NCBI GenBank assembly: GCA_963786765.1
Contig: CAWBAJ010000020.1
Coordinates: 173,596-237,595 of the forward strand
Length of the DNA stretch: 64,000 nt
Direction of reading: 5' to 3'
Source of the DNA: DATKNA01 sp963786765
GTDB taxonomy: Bacteria > Actinomycetota > Actinomycetes > Actinomycetales > Kineosporiaceae
The stretch's first letter is position 1. Every line of letters begins with the position of its first letter. This document shows, piece by piece, positions 25,931-34,352 of this stretch. Position numbers and translations under genes: made by a program. The notes beneath the pieces were generated by a model, which made no database searches, was not told the origin of the DNA, and saw nothing but the letters and a program-made list of their open reading frames with translations.

Positions 25931-27613
25931 GTGACGCAGGCATCCGGCGACGAGCGCGAGCCCTCAGCGCCCCGCCGGCCCTGGACGACCTGGCCTCCGC
26001 AGCCCGTCACGCGCCCCTTCCTCGCGACCGCGGCAGAACCCGTGATCGCGGATCGCCCGGCGCGGACGGACCCGCTCGCCGTCCTGGCGCGGGCACCGGC
26101 CACGATCCTCGCCCCGATCGCCTCCCCCGCGCCGGCGCCGTTCCCCCAGGCCGGCGGCAGAGCTCGGGTCGGCGCAGAGCCGGCCGGTGCAGAGCCGGCC
26201 GGTGCAGAGCCGGCCGGTGCAGACGCCCTGGACGCAGTCGGTGCGGAGCCGGTCGGGGCAGAGCCGGAGATCCCGGTCCCCGACGTCGGGCCCGCGCCCG
26301 CGGCGCCGGCCCGAGGGCTGCTCCTCGAGCGCGAACTGCCGTCCTGGCCGCTCACCCTGCTGCTGGTCTTCTACCCGGTGATCTGGGCGAACGGGCTGTC
26401 CGCCTTCGCGCTGTCCGTCGTCGGGGCGCTCTGCCTAGGGCTCCTGATCATGCGGGGCACCGTCCGGCTGCCTCGGCTCTGGCTGCTCTGGAGCGCCTTC
26501 CTCGTCTGGAGCACGACCTCCGTCGTCATGATCGACACGTTCGGCCGCCTCGCCGGCTTCATGCAGCGCTGGTCGAGCCTGGTCGGCGCCACCCTGCTGG
26601 CCGTGTACGTGTACAACGCCCGCACCAGCCTGCCCCGCCGCAAGGTGCTCCAGTACTTCACGATCTTCTTCGGCTGGCTCGTCGTCGGGGGGTACCTCGG
26701 CATGCGGCTGCCGTACAGCAGGATCTCCACGCCCATCCTGGCGCTGATGCCGCCGTCCCTGGCCAACAACTCCTACGTCGTCGACCTGCTGAGCCCGCGG
26801 TTCGCCGAGGTCCAGAAGCCGTGGGGCGTGGAGCAGGCTTTCGTCCGGCCGTCCGCGCCGTTCGTCTACACGAACGGCTGGGGGCATGCGTACGTGCTGC
26901 TGCTGCCGCTGGTCGTCGCCTATCTGCTGAACGCGTCCCGGCGGGGGCGCTTCGTGGCGGCGGCGCTCCTCGTACTGTCGGTGCCGCCGGCGCTCGCGAC
27001 GCTGAACCGCGGGATCTTCATCGGGGTCGGGGTGGCCGCGCTGTACCTCGGCGTCCGGCTGGCGCGGCGCCTGACGTTCGTCGGGTGGGTCCGGCTGCTG
27101 ACGCTGGCCGCGGCTGTCGCCGCCGCTGTGCTCACCTTCGGCGCGGGCAGCCTGAGCCGGCTCACCGAACGGACCTCGTCAGGTCAGTCCCTGCTCACCC
27201 GCCAGACCCTCTATCAGGAGACCTTCCAGCGCACCCTGGACTCGCCATGGCTCGGGCAGGGGGCGCCGCGTCCCTCCGAGACCGCCGCCGTCTCCGCGGG
27301 CACCCAGGGCCACATCTGGTACGTCATGTTCTCGTACGGCTTCGTCGGCCTCGCACTGTTCCTGCTCACGTTCTGGGGCTTCGCCCTCACGACCTGGCGC
27401 GTCGGCTCCCTGGAGAGCCTCCTGCTGCAGACCCCGCTCGTCGTCGTCAACGTCATGATCGCTTTCTATGGGCTCGACGGGATGCACCTCGTGGTCGTCC
27501 TGGTGTGCTTCGTCGTGCTCGTCCGCCCACAGGCGCGGACGGCGGCGAGTGCGCAGTTCCCACCCGAGCCGGCGGAGGCACCGCCGCGCATCCTCGAGGG
27601 AGCGGTGGCGTGA
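25931..27613 (+). CDS. O-antigen ligase / Wzy-like polysaccharide polymerase
   Basis: A 560-residue polytopic membrane protein. Start GTG 25931. The first ~135 residues are a Pro/Ala-rich cytoplasmic tail containing an AEPAG pentapeptide repeat; then about ten hydrophobic segments (for example PLTLLLVFYPVIWANGLSAF, SSLVGATLLAVYVYN, AYVLLLPLVVAYLLN, LALFLLTFWGFALTTW) interrupted by a large extracytoplasmic loop with SPRFAEVQKPWGVEQAF and a Wzy_C-like region (LTRQTLYQETFQRTLDSPWLGQG, GHIWYVMFSYGFVG). It would polymerise or transfer lipid-linked repeat units. It heads a four-gene run; its stop overlaps the next start (GTGA). Confidence 0.8.
   Translation: MTQASGDEREPSAPRRPWTTWPPQPVTRPFLATAAEPVIADRPARTDPLAVLARAPATILAPIASPAPAPFPQAGGRARVGAEPAGAEPAGAEPAGADALDAVGAEPVGAEPEIPVPDVGPAPAAPARGLLLERELPSWPLTLLLVFYPVIWANGLSAFALSVVGALCLGLLIMRGTVRLPRLWLLWSAFLVWSTTSVVMIDTFGRLAGFMQRWSSLVGATLLAVYVYNARTSLPRRKVLQYFTIFFGWLVVGGYLGMRLPYSRISTPILALMPPSLANNSYVVDLLSPRFAEVQKPWGVEQAFVRPSAPFVYTNGWGHAYVLLLPLVVAYLLNASRRGRFVAAALLVLSVPPALATLNRGIFIGVGVAALYLGVRLARRLTFVGWVRLLTLAAAVAAAVLTFGAGSLSRLTERTSSGQSLLTRQTLYQETFQRTLDSPWLGQGAPRPSETAAVSAGTQGHIWYVMFSYGFVGLALFLLTFWGFALTTWRVGSLESLLLQTPLVVVNVMIAFYGLDGMHLVVVLVCFVVLVRPQARTAASAQFPPEPAEAPPRILEGAVA
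26174..26218 (+). repeat. Three 15-bp tandem repeats coding AEPAG
   Basis: GCAGAGCCGGCCGGT is repeated three times without change at 26174, 26189 and 26204, and degenerate copies follow (AEPVG, AEPE). The unit is in frame, inside the cytoplasmic tail of the Wzy-like protein, so copy-number change would alter tail length without breaking the gene. Confidence 0.85.
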
Positions 27614-28908
27614 GCGGCGCTCTCACGGTGATCGACGCGACCGGCCCGCTCGGCCAGCTCGGCCAGTTGCTGCCCGTCGGCGCCGTGCCCCTGCACGTCG
27701 GCTTCGGCCAGGTGCCGGCGGGGCACCGTGTCGTCGAGGCCTGGCGCGCGGTCCCCGGCCCGGCCGACCCCCGCTACCTCGTGCCGGTCGACCTGGCCGC
27801 CGCCCGGCGCGTCCTGGTCTCGCACCTGCGGCTGCGCGAGCCGCGCGTGCGCCTGCAGCGGCGCGCCGCCGCCGCGGCCGTCGCGCCACTGGCGGCGTGG
27901 TACCGCGACCGCGGCGTCCTCACCGTGAGCGTGCCGCAGGACCTCGGCGACGATCTCGTCGACGAGCTGTTCGTGACCCGGCACCTCGTCCGGCTGGTGC
28001 CCGGCGCGACGGGGACCGCTCTCAGCCTGCGTGGCGGCCACGCCAGGGCAAAGCCCACGGTCCAGCTCGTCGACGACACCGGCGCGGTGCTCGCCTTCGC
28101 CAAGGTCGCGTCCGACCCGGCGACGGCGGCGCGGGTCAGGCGCGAGGCCACGCTGCTCCGGCGCTTCGGGGACGCGCTCGGGACCGGGGGGCGGCTGCGG
28201 CTGCCGGCGCTCCTCGCGACCGGTGCCGCGGGCGGCGCAGGCGGCGCGGGCACCTTCACGTACTCGGTGGCGGAGCCGTTGCCCCAGGCGGTCCGGGGTG
28301 CCCGGGATGAGGACCAGGAGCGGGCGCTGCCGGGCCTTGTCGCGCTGCGCGACGCCGTCGGCATCCGGACGGCGCCGCTGGCGGCCGCGCCGCTGTGGAC
28401 CGAGACCCTGACCGCGCTGGACGAGGCCGTCGCCGGCGTGGCTCGGGCCGGCACGGCACTGCCCGCCGGTGGCCGCGAGCTGGCGCACGCCGCCGTCGCG
28501 CTCTCCGCCCGGATGCGCGCCGTGGACGCCGGCGTCGAACTGCCGCTCGCCGCCTTCCACGGCGACTGGGTGCCGTGGAACCTCGGCTGGGACGGCGACA
28601 CGCTGTGGGCATGGGACCTGGAGTACGGCAGCGTCGAGGGCCCGGTGGGCCTCGACGCCCTGCGGGGGGTCTTCCTCGTCGAGCAGGTGGCACGAGGCCG
28701 GAGCCTCGAGGACGCCGTGGCCGCGATGCGCGCCGCCGCGCCCGGGCTGCTCCCCCGGCTCGGCGCCCGTCCTGAACATGCCGACGCGCTTCTCCGGGTG
28801 CACCTCCTCGAGCTGGTGACCTCGGCGCTGGCGGTCGTCGCCGCCGGCCGCGGCATGCCCGTCGGGCTCGACGGTGCCCCGCACGTCCTGCGGGAGGCCG
28901 CGAGGTGA
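27610..28908 (+). CDS. Aminoglycoside phosphotransferase (APH)-family kinase-like protein in the polysaccharide operon
   Basis: A 432-residue protein starting at GTG 27610, overlapping the polymerase stop by four bases. The C-terminal half has the APH/choline-kinase Brenner motif AFHGDWVPWNLGW (His317, Asp319, Asn near 324) and the metal-binding Asp in LWAWDLEYGSVEG (336), plus a possible N-lobe Lys segment (VLAFAKVASDP). The N-terminal ~140 residues (LPVGAVPLHVGFGQ, LVPVDLAAARRVL) are not recognised. It is probably a small-molecule or sugar kinase for polysaccharide precursors or a modification, rather than an antibiotic-resistance enzyme. Translational coupling on both sides supports a role in the same pathway. 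Confidence 0.7.
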   Translation: MSGALTVIDATGPLGQLGQLLPVGAVPLHVGFGQVPAGHRVVEAWRAVPGPADPRYLVPVDLAAARRVLVSHLRLREPRVRLQRRAAAAAVAPLAAWYRDRGVLTVSVPQDLGDDLVDELFVTRHLVRLVPGATGTALSLRGGHARAKPTVQLVDDTGAVLAFAKVASDPATAARVRREATLLRRFGDALGTGGRLRLPALLATGAAGGAGGAGTFTYSVAEPLPQAVRGARDEDQERALPGLVALRDAVGIRTAPLAAAPLWTETLTALDEAVAGVARAGTALPAGGRELAHAAVALSARMRAVDAGVELPLAAFHGDWVPWNLGWDGDTLWAWDLEYGSVEGPVGLDALRGVFLVEQVARGRSLEDAVAAMRAAAPGLLPRLGARPEHADALLRVHLLELVTSALAVVAAGRGMPVGLDGAPHVLREAAR

Positions 28909-29843
28909 CCGGCGTCAGCGTCGTCGTCCCCACCCGGGACCGCGACGAGCTCCTCGCCCGCGCCGTCAGCGCCATCGCGGCCCAGGAGCACGACGGGGCG
29001 CTGGAGGTGGTCGTCGTCCGCGACGGCACTGCTGCTGCCCCGCACGCCGCCCCCCTCGGCGCGGACCTGCCCGCGAACGTGACCGTCCGGGAGGTTCCCA
29101 ACACGCGCTCTCCCGGGCTGCCCGGCGCCCGCAACAGCGGGATCCTCGCGGCCGCCCACGACCTCGTGGCCTTCTGCGACGACGACGACGAGTGGCTGCC
29201 CGGCAAGCTCCGCGCGCAGCTCGCCCTGCTGGCCGCCCGCCCGGACGCCGCCCTCGTCGCCACGGGGATCATGGTCGTGCACACGGGCGGTTCACGATCC
29301 GCAGCGGGCACCCGGATCGCGCGGCCGGGACCCGAACGCGACGTCCTGCTGGCCGACCTGCTCGACGACCGGATCATGGCGCTGCACCCCTCCGGGTTCC
29401 TGCTGCGCCGGGCCGACCTGCTGGGCTCCATCGGGCTCGTCGACGAGGAGCTGGCCGGCGGCTACGGCGAGGACTACGACCTCCTGCTCCGCGCCGCCGC
29501 ACACGGACCGGTGGTCGCCGTCCCGGAGCCGCTGGTGCAGGTGCACTGGCACGGCGGCTCCTACTACTTCAGCCGCTGGCAGACCATCCACGACGCGCTC
29601 GAGACGCTGCTCGCCAAGCACCCGTTCACCGGCTCCCCGCGCGGGACCGCGCGGATCCGCGGCCAGCAGGCCCTCGCGCTGGCCGCGACCGGCCGCCGCG
29701 GCGAGGCCGTTCGCACCGCCGGCCGGGCGCTGCGCCTGGCGCCCACGGAGAAGCGGGCCTACCTCGCGGTCGCCGTCGCCGGCGGGGTGCTCGACGTCGA
29801 CCGGCTGCAGCGCTGGCTGCACCGGCGGGGCCGCGGGCTGTGA
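28905..29843 (+). CDS. Glycosyltransferase family 2 protein
   Basis: A 312-residue GT-A glycosyltransferase. It opens VSVVVPTRDRDELLARA, has the NTRSPGLPGARNSGI nucleotide-sugar region, the metal-binding acidic run CDDDDEWLPGK (residues 91-100), and the acceptor-side EELAGGYGEDYDLLLRAA, where GEDYD is the usual ED-type catalytic motif. No membrane segment is seen; it should act at the cytoplasmic face on a lipid-linked acceptor. Start GTG 28905 overlaps the kinase-like stop (GTGA). It is the only classical GT2 in the locus. The donor sugar cannot be predicted. Confidence 0.88.
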   Translation: MTGVSVVVPTRDRDELLARAVSAIAAQEHDGALEVVVVRDGTAAAPHAAPLGADLPANVTVREVPNTRSPGLPGARNSGILAAAHDLVAFCDDDDEWLPGKLRAQLALLAARPDAALVATGIMVVHTGGSRSAAGTRIARPGPERDVLLADLLDDRIMALHPSGFLLRRADLLGSIGLVDEELAGGYGEDYDLLLRAAAHGPVVAVPEPLVQVHWHGGSYYFSRWQTIHDALETLLAKHPFTGSPRGTARIRGQQALALAATGRRGEAVRTAGRALRLAPTEKRAYLAVAVAGGVLDVDRLQRWLHRRGRGL

Positions 29844-29847
29844 GCCG

Positions 29848-31410
29848 GTGGTGAGCTCCCCCGCCCCGCAGTCGGCCACGGACACGGCCGGCCGCACCTC
29901 GCGCACCGTCGCCCGGCACGGCGCGCTCGGCCTCGCCGGCGCGATCACAGCCGGTGCAGCCGGGTTCGCGCTCACCGTCACCGTCGGGCGCACCCTCGAC
30001 GAGCACGCCACCGGGATCTTCTTCACCTGCGTGGCCGTCTTCACCATCCTCACGACGGTCCTCCTGCTCGGCGCCGACACGGGGCTGGTCCGCGAGCTCT
30101 CGGCGCTGCGCGGCACCGGCCGACGGGAGCAGGTGCCGGTCGCGTTCCGGGTCGCGGCCCGGCCGGTGCTCGCCCTGTCGGTGGTCGTGGCCGCCGCCGG
30201 CCTGCTGGTCGCGGGTCCCGTGGCGCGGGTGGCCGTGCCTGCCGGGGACGCCGGCGAGCTCGCGCTCGCCCTGCGCGTGCTGGCGCCGTTCCTCGTGCTC
30301 TCGACGGCGTCCGCGCTGCTCCTGAACGGGGCGGCCCGCGGGCTCGGATCGATGCGCTCGTTCACGCTGATCCAGCAGGTGCTGCTGCCCGCCGGCCGGC
30401 CGCTGGCCGTGCTCGCCGCCGTCCTGCTGTTGGGCCCCTCGCCGGTGCACGCGCTCGCCGCCTGGGCGCTGCCCCTGGTCGTGGCGGTCGGGGTGGCCGT
30501 GGTCGACGTCCGGCGCCGGATGCGCGCGGTCGCTGCCGAGGCGCCGGCCGCGGAGGTCGACGCACGCGAGGTCTCCCGTCGGTTCTGGCGGCTGACGGCG
30601 CCGCGGGGCCTGGCGGCGACGTTCGAGGTCGTCATCGTCTGGGCCGACGTCGTGCTCGTCACCGTGCTGCGCGGGCCGGCCGAGGCCGGCATCTACGCGG
30701 CGGCCAGCCGTTTCGTCACCACCGGCACGCTCGCGGTGCAGGCGATCCGGCTCGCGATCGCCCCCGTGCTGGCGGGCAGCTTCGGGCGCGGCGACGTCGC
30801 CGAGGCCGAGCGGGTGCACAGGTTCAGCACGGTCGGGGCGATCCTGACCACCTGGCCGATCTACCTGACGGTCGCGCTGTTCGCGCCGGCGGTGTTGTCG
30901 CTGCTCGGGCCCGGGTTCGGCGCCGCATCGGCCGCCCTGTCGGTGCTCGCCGTCGCCATGCTCGCCGTCGTCGCGACGGGCAACGCGAACACGGTGCTCA
31001 ACATGGCGGGCCGATCGGCCTGGGCGGCCCGGAACACCGGCCGGGCCGCGGGCGTGATGCTCGTGCTCGATCTGGTGCTCGTTCCCCGCTTCGGCATCGT
31101 GGGCGCCGCCGTCGGGTGGAGCGCGGCGATGATCACCGACGCGTCCCTGGGCATCAGCCAGATCCGCCGACGGCTCGGCGTCCGGTCGTTCGGGCGGGTC
31201 GTGATCGAGGCCGCGGTGATCGTCGTGCTCGCGTTCGGCGTTCCCGCCCTCGCCGTACGGGTGGTCGCGGGCGCCTCACTGCCGGCGTTGCTCGCGGGTG
31301 CGGCCGCGGGCGGCGCGTGCCTGCTCGCGGCGGTCGTCGTCCGGCGCCGCGTGCTCGGGGTGGAGCAGGCGGTCGGCGCGCTCCTGCCCTCCGCGCTCAG
31401 GCGGGCTTGA
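29848..31410 (+). CDS. Oligosaccharide flippase (Wzx-type, MATE/MVF fold)
   Basis: A 520-residue polytopic membrane protein with about 12-14 hydrophobic helices. It begins HGALGLAGAITAGAAGFALT, the usual first helix of polysaccharide flippases, with VGRTLDEHATGIFFT following, and has further flippase-like stretches such as AEAGIYAAASRFV in the second half. It would flip the lipid-linked repeat unit across the membrane for the Wzy-like polymerase. The GTG at 29848 is four bases after the GT2 stop (an adjacent GTG at 29851 is an alternative). Its last 14 bp overlap the convergent methyltransferase gene. Confidence 0.85.
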   Translation: MVSSPAPQSATDTAGRTSRTVARHGALGLAGAITAGAAGFALTVTVGRTLDEHATGIFFTCVAVFTILTTVLLLGADTGLVRELSALRGTGRREQVPVAFRVAARPVLALSVVVAAAGLLVAGPVARVAVPAGDAGELALALRVLAPFLVLSTASALLLNGAARGLGSMRSFTLIQQVLLPAGRPLAVLAAVLLLGPSPVHALAAWALPLVVAVGVAVVDVRRRMRAVAAEAPAAEVDAREVSRRFWRLTAPRGLAATFEVVIVWADVVLVTVLRGPAEAGIYAAASRFVTTGTLAVQAIRLAIAPVLAGSFGRGDVAEAERVHRFSTVGAILTTWPIYLTVALFAPAVLSLLGPGFGAASAALSVLAVAMLAVVATGNANTVLNMAGRSAWAARNTGRAAGVMLVLDLVLVPRFGIVGAAVGWSAAMITDASLGISQIRRRLGVRSFGRVVIEAAVIVVLAFGVPALAVRVVAGASLPALLAGAAAGGACLLAAVVVRRRVLGVEQAVGALLPSALRRA

Positions 31411-32167
31411 CCGCCTCCACGTACAGGCTCTCCGCGCGGCGGTCCGGGGTGTCCGGGCTGCCGCCGGGCAGGTCGGAGGCGCCGAACTCCCGCTCCTGCG
31501 CCTGGGCGAAACCCGCGGCCTCGAGGGCCAGCGTCAGGGTCTCCGTGTCGTACAGCCAGCAGTGCCGGTACCAGTAGAAGAGCTCGTTGACCGCCGTCAT
31601 CGGAGTCGGCCGCCCACCCCGGGTCTCCTCGATGAAACCGCGCCCACCATCGACGTAGGAGCGCAGCAGCTTGCCGCCGTCAGGGACGACGATCCGCACG
31701 ATCCCGCCCGGGCGCAGCACCCGGTGGGCCTCGCGGAGCAGGCCGAGGCCGGCCTCGAACGGCAGGTGCTCCAGGACGTGCTCGGAGAAGACGCCGGCGG
31801 CGCAGCCGGCGGGCAGCGGCAGGGGACGCGCCAGGTTCCAGGCGAGGTCGACCGGGTCGCCCGCGAGGTCGATGTTGACCCAGCCGTCCTTGTACTGGGT
31901 GCCGGAGCCCAGGTGCAGCAGCAGCGGGTCCCGAGCGAGCAGGGCCGGGACCTTGCGCCTCTCCCGGAGGGCGACGGCGTCGGTGACGACGACACGGGCC
32001 GTCCCCCGGCGGCTCTCCGGGACCGCGTGCTTGGCGAGGCGGCGCAGGCGCGAGTCGCTGTCGTGGCCGGCGGCGTGCCGGGCCTCGACGCGCGCGACGA
32101 GGCCCAGGTACTCGGCGACGCGCTGGGCGGCGGCGCCGTGGTCGGCCGCGCGCTGGTCGGTGCTCAT
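31397..32167 (-). CDS. Class I SAM-dependent methyltransferase
   Basis: A 256-residue methyltransferase. The SAM-binding segment LLHLGSGTQYKDGWVNIDL, the post-strand FSEHVLEHLPFEAG and the LLREAHRVLRPGGIVRIVV motif identify a Methyltransf_11-like domain of the kind often found in polysaccharide loci. Start ATG 32167. The gene lies among EPS genes on the minus strand and overlaps the flippase 3' end by 14 bp. It may O-methylate a sugar of the repeat unit or act on a lipid carrier; no acceptor can be inferred. Confidence 0.83.
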   Translation of the reverse strand: MSTDQRAADHGAAAQRVAEYLGLVARVEARHAAGHDSDSRLRRLAKHAVPESRRGTARVVVTDAVALRERRKVPALLARDPLLLHLGSGTQYKDGWVNIDLAGDPVDLAWNLARPLPLPAGCAAGVFSEHVLEHLPFEAGLGLLREAHRVLRPGGIVRIVVPDGGKLLRSYVDGGRGFIEETRGGRPTPMTAVNELFYWYRHCWLYDTETLTLALEAAGFAQAQEREFGASDLPGGSPDTPDRRAESLYVEAVKPA

Positions 32168-32226
32168 CGAGTGCCTCTCGTCGTGTTCGCGCGCGTCTGC
32201 GCGCGGGTCTCCGCTGACGTGACCGC

Positions 32227-34277
32227 TCACCGTACTGCAGGCGAGCCCGTCGCCGAGCCCGTCGCCAGGGACGCCGCCAGGCCGGCGGACCGGAACCCGG
32301 CGAGCGTGCCGGCGGACGCCCCCAGCCGGAAGTCGCAGCCGCCGCTGGTGGAGTCGAACTGCACGGCGGCCTTGATCCGGGGCATCGCCGCGAGAGCCGC
32401 CGGCACCTGCGCGTACCAGGCCCCCCTGTCGGCGGACGGGCCACCCGCACTGGCGTACCCGGCGAGTGCGATCGGCTTGCCCGCGGCCCAGGCCTGGTGG
32501 GTGATCCACTGGTACCAGGGCGCGAAGGTCTGCGCCGGGGTCCGCGCCTGCGTGCCGGCGCAGGCGGAGTCCTCGATCGGGCTGTACGCGATCCAGTCGA
32601 CGACCTCCGTGCCGGGCCAGAGCGCCGACTCCTCCGCGGCGTGGTCGACCTCGCCGCGCACCCACCACACCCAGACGGCGTTGGTGGCGCCCGCTGCGTC
32701 GAAGACGGCGCGGACGTGCCGGTAGGCGGCGCGGTAACCACGGGCGGTGCCCGCGCCGCGGGGGCGGGCCAGCGGGCGGGGGTCCTGCGAGAACGAGACG
32801 AGGACGGGCGTCTTGAACGCGGCGGCCCGGCCGGCCTGGGCCCGGAGCTCGGCGTCGTACTTTCCCGCGGCGACATCCGCCCACCGCACCGCACGGTTCG
32901 TCCCGAAGATCAGCACGGAGAGGTCCTCGAGCACGAGGTGGCCGCTGTCGCGCAGGGCGGCGTCCGCGGCGTCGAACATGGGCTGGCCCCACCCCTGGTA
33001 CCGCAGGACGACGTCCATCTTCCGGCCGCCGGCTGCCTCCAGCGATGCGACGTTGTCGGCGAGGCGCAGGCTCGTCCGGCCGGTGGCGCTCGCCCGGGGC
33101 CAGACCCCCCACAGGACGCCGCAGGCCGGTTCGAGCCGCGCTCCGGTGCTCCCGCACGCGGTGGCCGGCGGTGTCCGGTGCCCGCCGGTGTCCCGGCGCC
33201 CGCCGGCGTCCCGGTGCCCGCCGGCGTCCCGGTGCCGGCCGCAGGCGGGGGCTGGGTCGTCGACCGAGGGTTGACGTACGGGTCCTGGGAGGCGGCGCGG
33301 TAGCCGGCGAAGTTGTCCGGCGAGGCCGAGATGCGGTGGACGCAGCCGCTGCCGGAGTTGTACTCGACAGCCGCCTTGATCCGGGGCAAGGACTTCAGCG
33401 CGGCGGGGATCCCGGCGTACCAGGCGCCCTTGTCGGTGCCGTTGCTGCCGTACTCGGGCAGCATGAGCGGCTTGCCGGCGGCCCACGGCTGCGCGTCGAT
33501 CCAGCGGTACCAGCTCTGCAGGGTCTGCTGGGCGGTCTTGGGCGCGGTCCCGTGGCAGGGACCGAAGTCGTAGGGGTCGTAGCCGATCCAGTCGACGACG
33601 TCCGCGCCGGGCCACAGCTGCGGGTAGACGTTGTTGTGGCCGCTGTAGCCCATCACCCACCACACCCAGACGGCGTTCGTCACGTGTTCCGCGTCGAACA
33701 CTGCACGCACGTGCCGGTAGGCGGAGGCGTACTCGGCGGGGGTGCCGGCGACTCCGCGCTCGAGGGCCTGCTCGGGCTCCTGGTTGAAGGAGAAGAAGGT
33801 GCGGGCACCGAAGGCCTTGGTCCGCTCGGCCTGGCGGCGCAGGTAGTCGTCGTACTTCCCGGCGGCGATGTCGGCCCAGCGGACGTAGGTGTCGGTGCTG
33901 AAGTTCCGAGCGGTGAGGTCCTGCAGGACGAGGTGGCCGCTGTCGCGGAAGCCGTAGTCCCAGGCGTCGTAGACGTCCTGGCCCCAGCCCTTGTACCGGC
34001 TGACGATGTCGAACTGGCGGCCGAGGCCCTGCTCGAGGCTGGAGAGGTTGGCCGGCAGGTTGGTGCTGACCTTCCCGGCGGCGTCGGCACGGGGCCAGAT
34101 CCCCCACCAGACCCCGCAGGCGGGCACGAGCTTGGCGTCCGTCTCGGCACAGCTCCGGACGGGCAGCGCTGCCTTGGCGGGCCCGATCAGGGCTACGGCC
34201 AGAACGGCGAGCAGGATGGCGAGTACGGTCCGGCCCCTTGACGCTCCACGCACTCTGGGCTTGTCGGCACGGAGCAT
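32227..34277 (-). CDS. Secreted protein with two GH26-like domains joined by a TGTPAG repeat linker, one frameshift
   Basis: A polypeptide of about 680 residues. N-terminus: signal peptide (TVLAILLAVLAVALIGPAKA). Domain 1 (about 34150-33290) has SFNQEPEQ (candidate acid/base Glu), TNAVWVWWVMGYSG, WPGADVVDWIGYDPYDF and LMLPEYGSNG (candidate nucleophile Glu), a pattern I assign to GH26-type beta-mannanase-like hydrolases. A Thr/Gly/Pro/Ala linker follows; then domain 2 (about 33130-32240), clearly homologous (WGQPMFDAADAALRDSGHL, TNAVWVWWVRGEVD) but with SQDP and LAGYASAG at the two catalytic places. The frame changes in the linker near 33176, best explained by one lost G in GGG. Likely an EPS-associated glycanase. 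Confidence 0.75.
33181..33240 (-). repeat. 18-bp tandem repeats coding the TGTPAG linker
   Basis: On the coding strand an 18-bp unit (ACCGGGACGCCGGCGGGC type) occurs about three and a half times with two single-base variants, encoding TGTPAG hexapeptides between the two GH26-like domains. The reading-frame break of the gene lies at the downstream edge of this repeat. Confidence 0.75.
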
Positions 34278-34352
34278 GCGGTCCTTGAGTCCCCTGTTCG
34301 GCCGGATCCCGGAGCCCCCGATCCTCGCTCAGCCTCTCACGAGGCCGGCACC

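Noticed and set aside
21223..28908. A 2561-codon open frame on the plus strand
   Set aside because: Most of it is antisense to mfd and the Wzz-like gene and has the Arg/Gly/Asp/His-rich look of a GC-rich shadow frame; only its last part, from GTG 27610, is a real gene (APH-like kinase).
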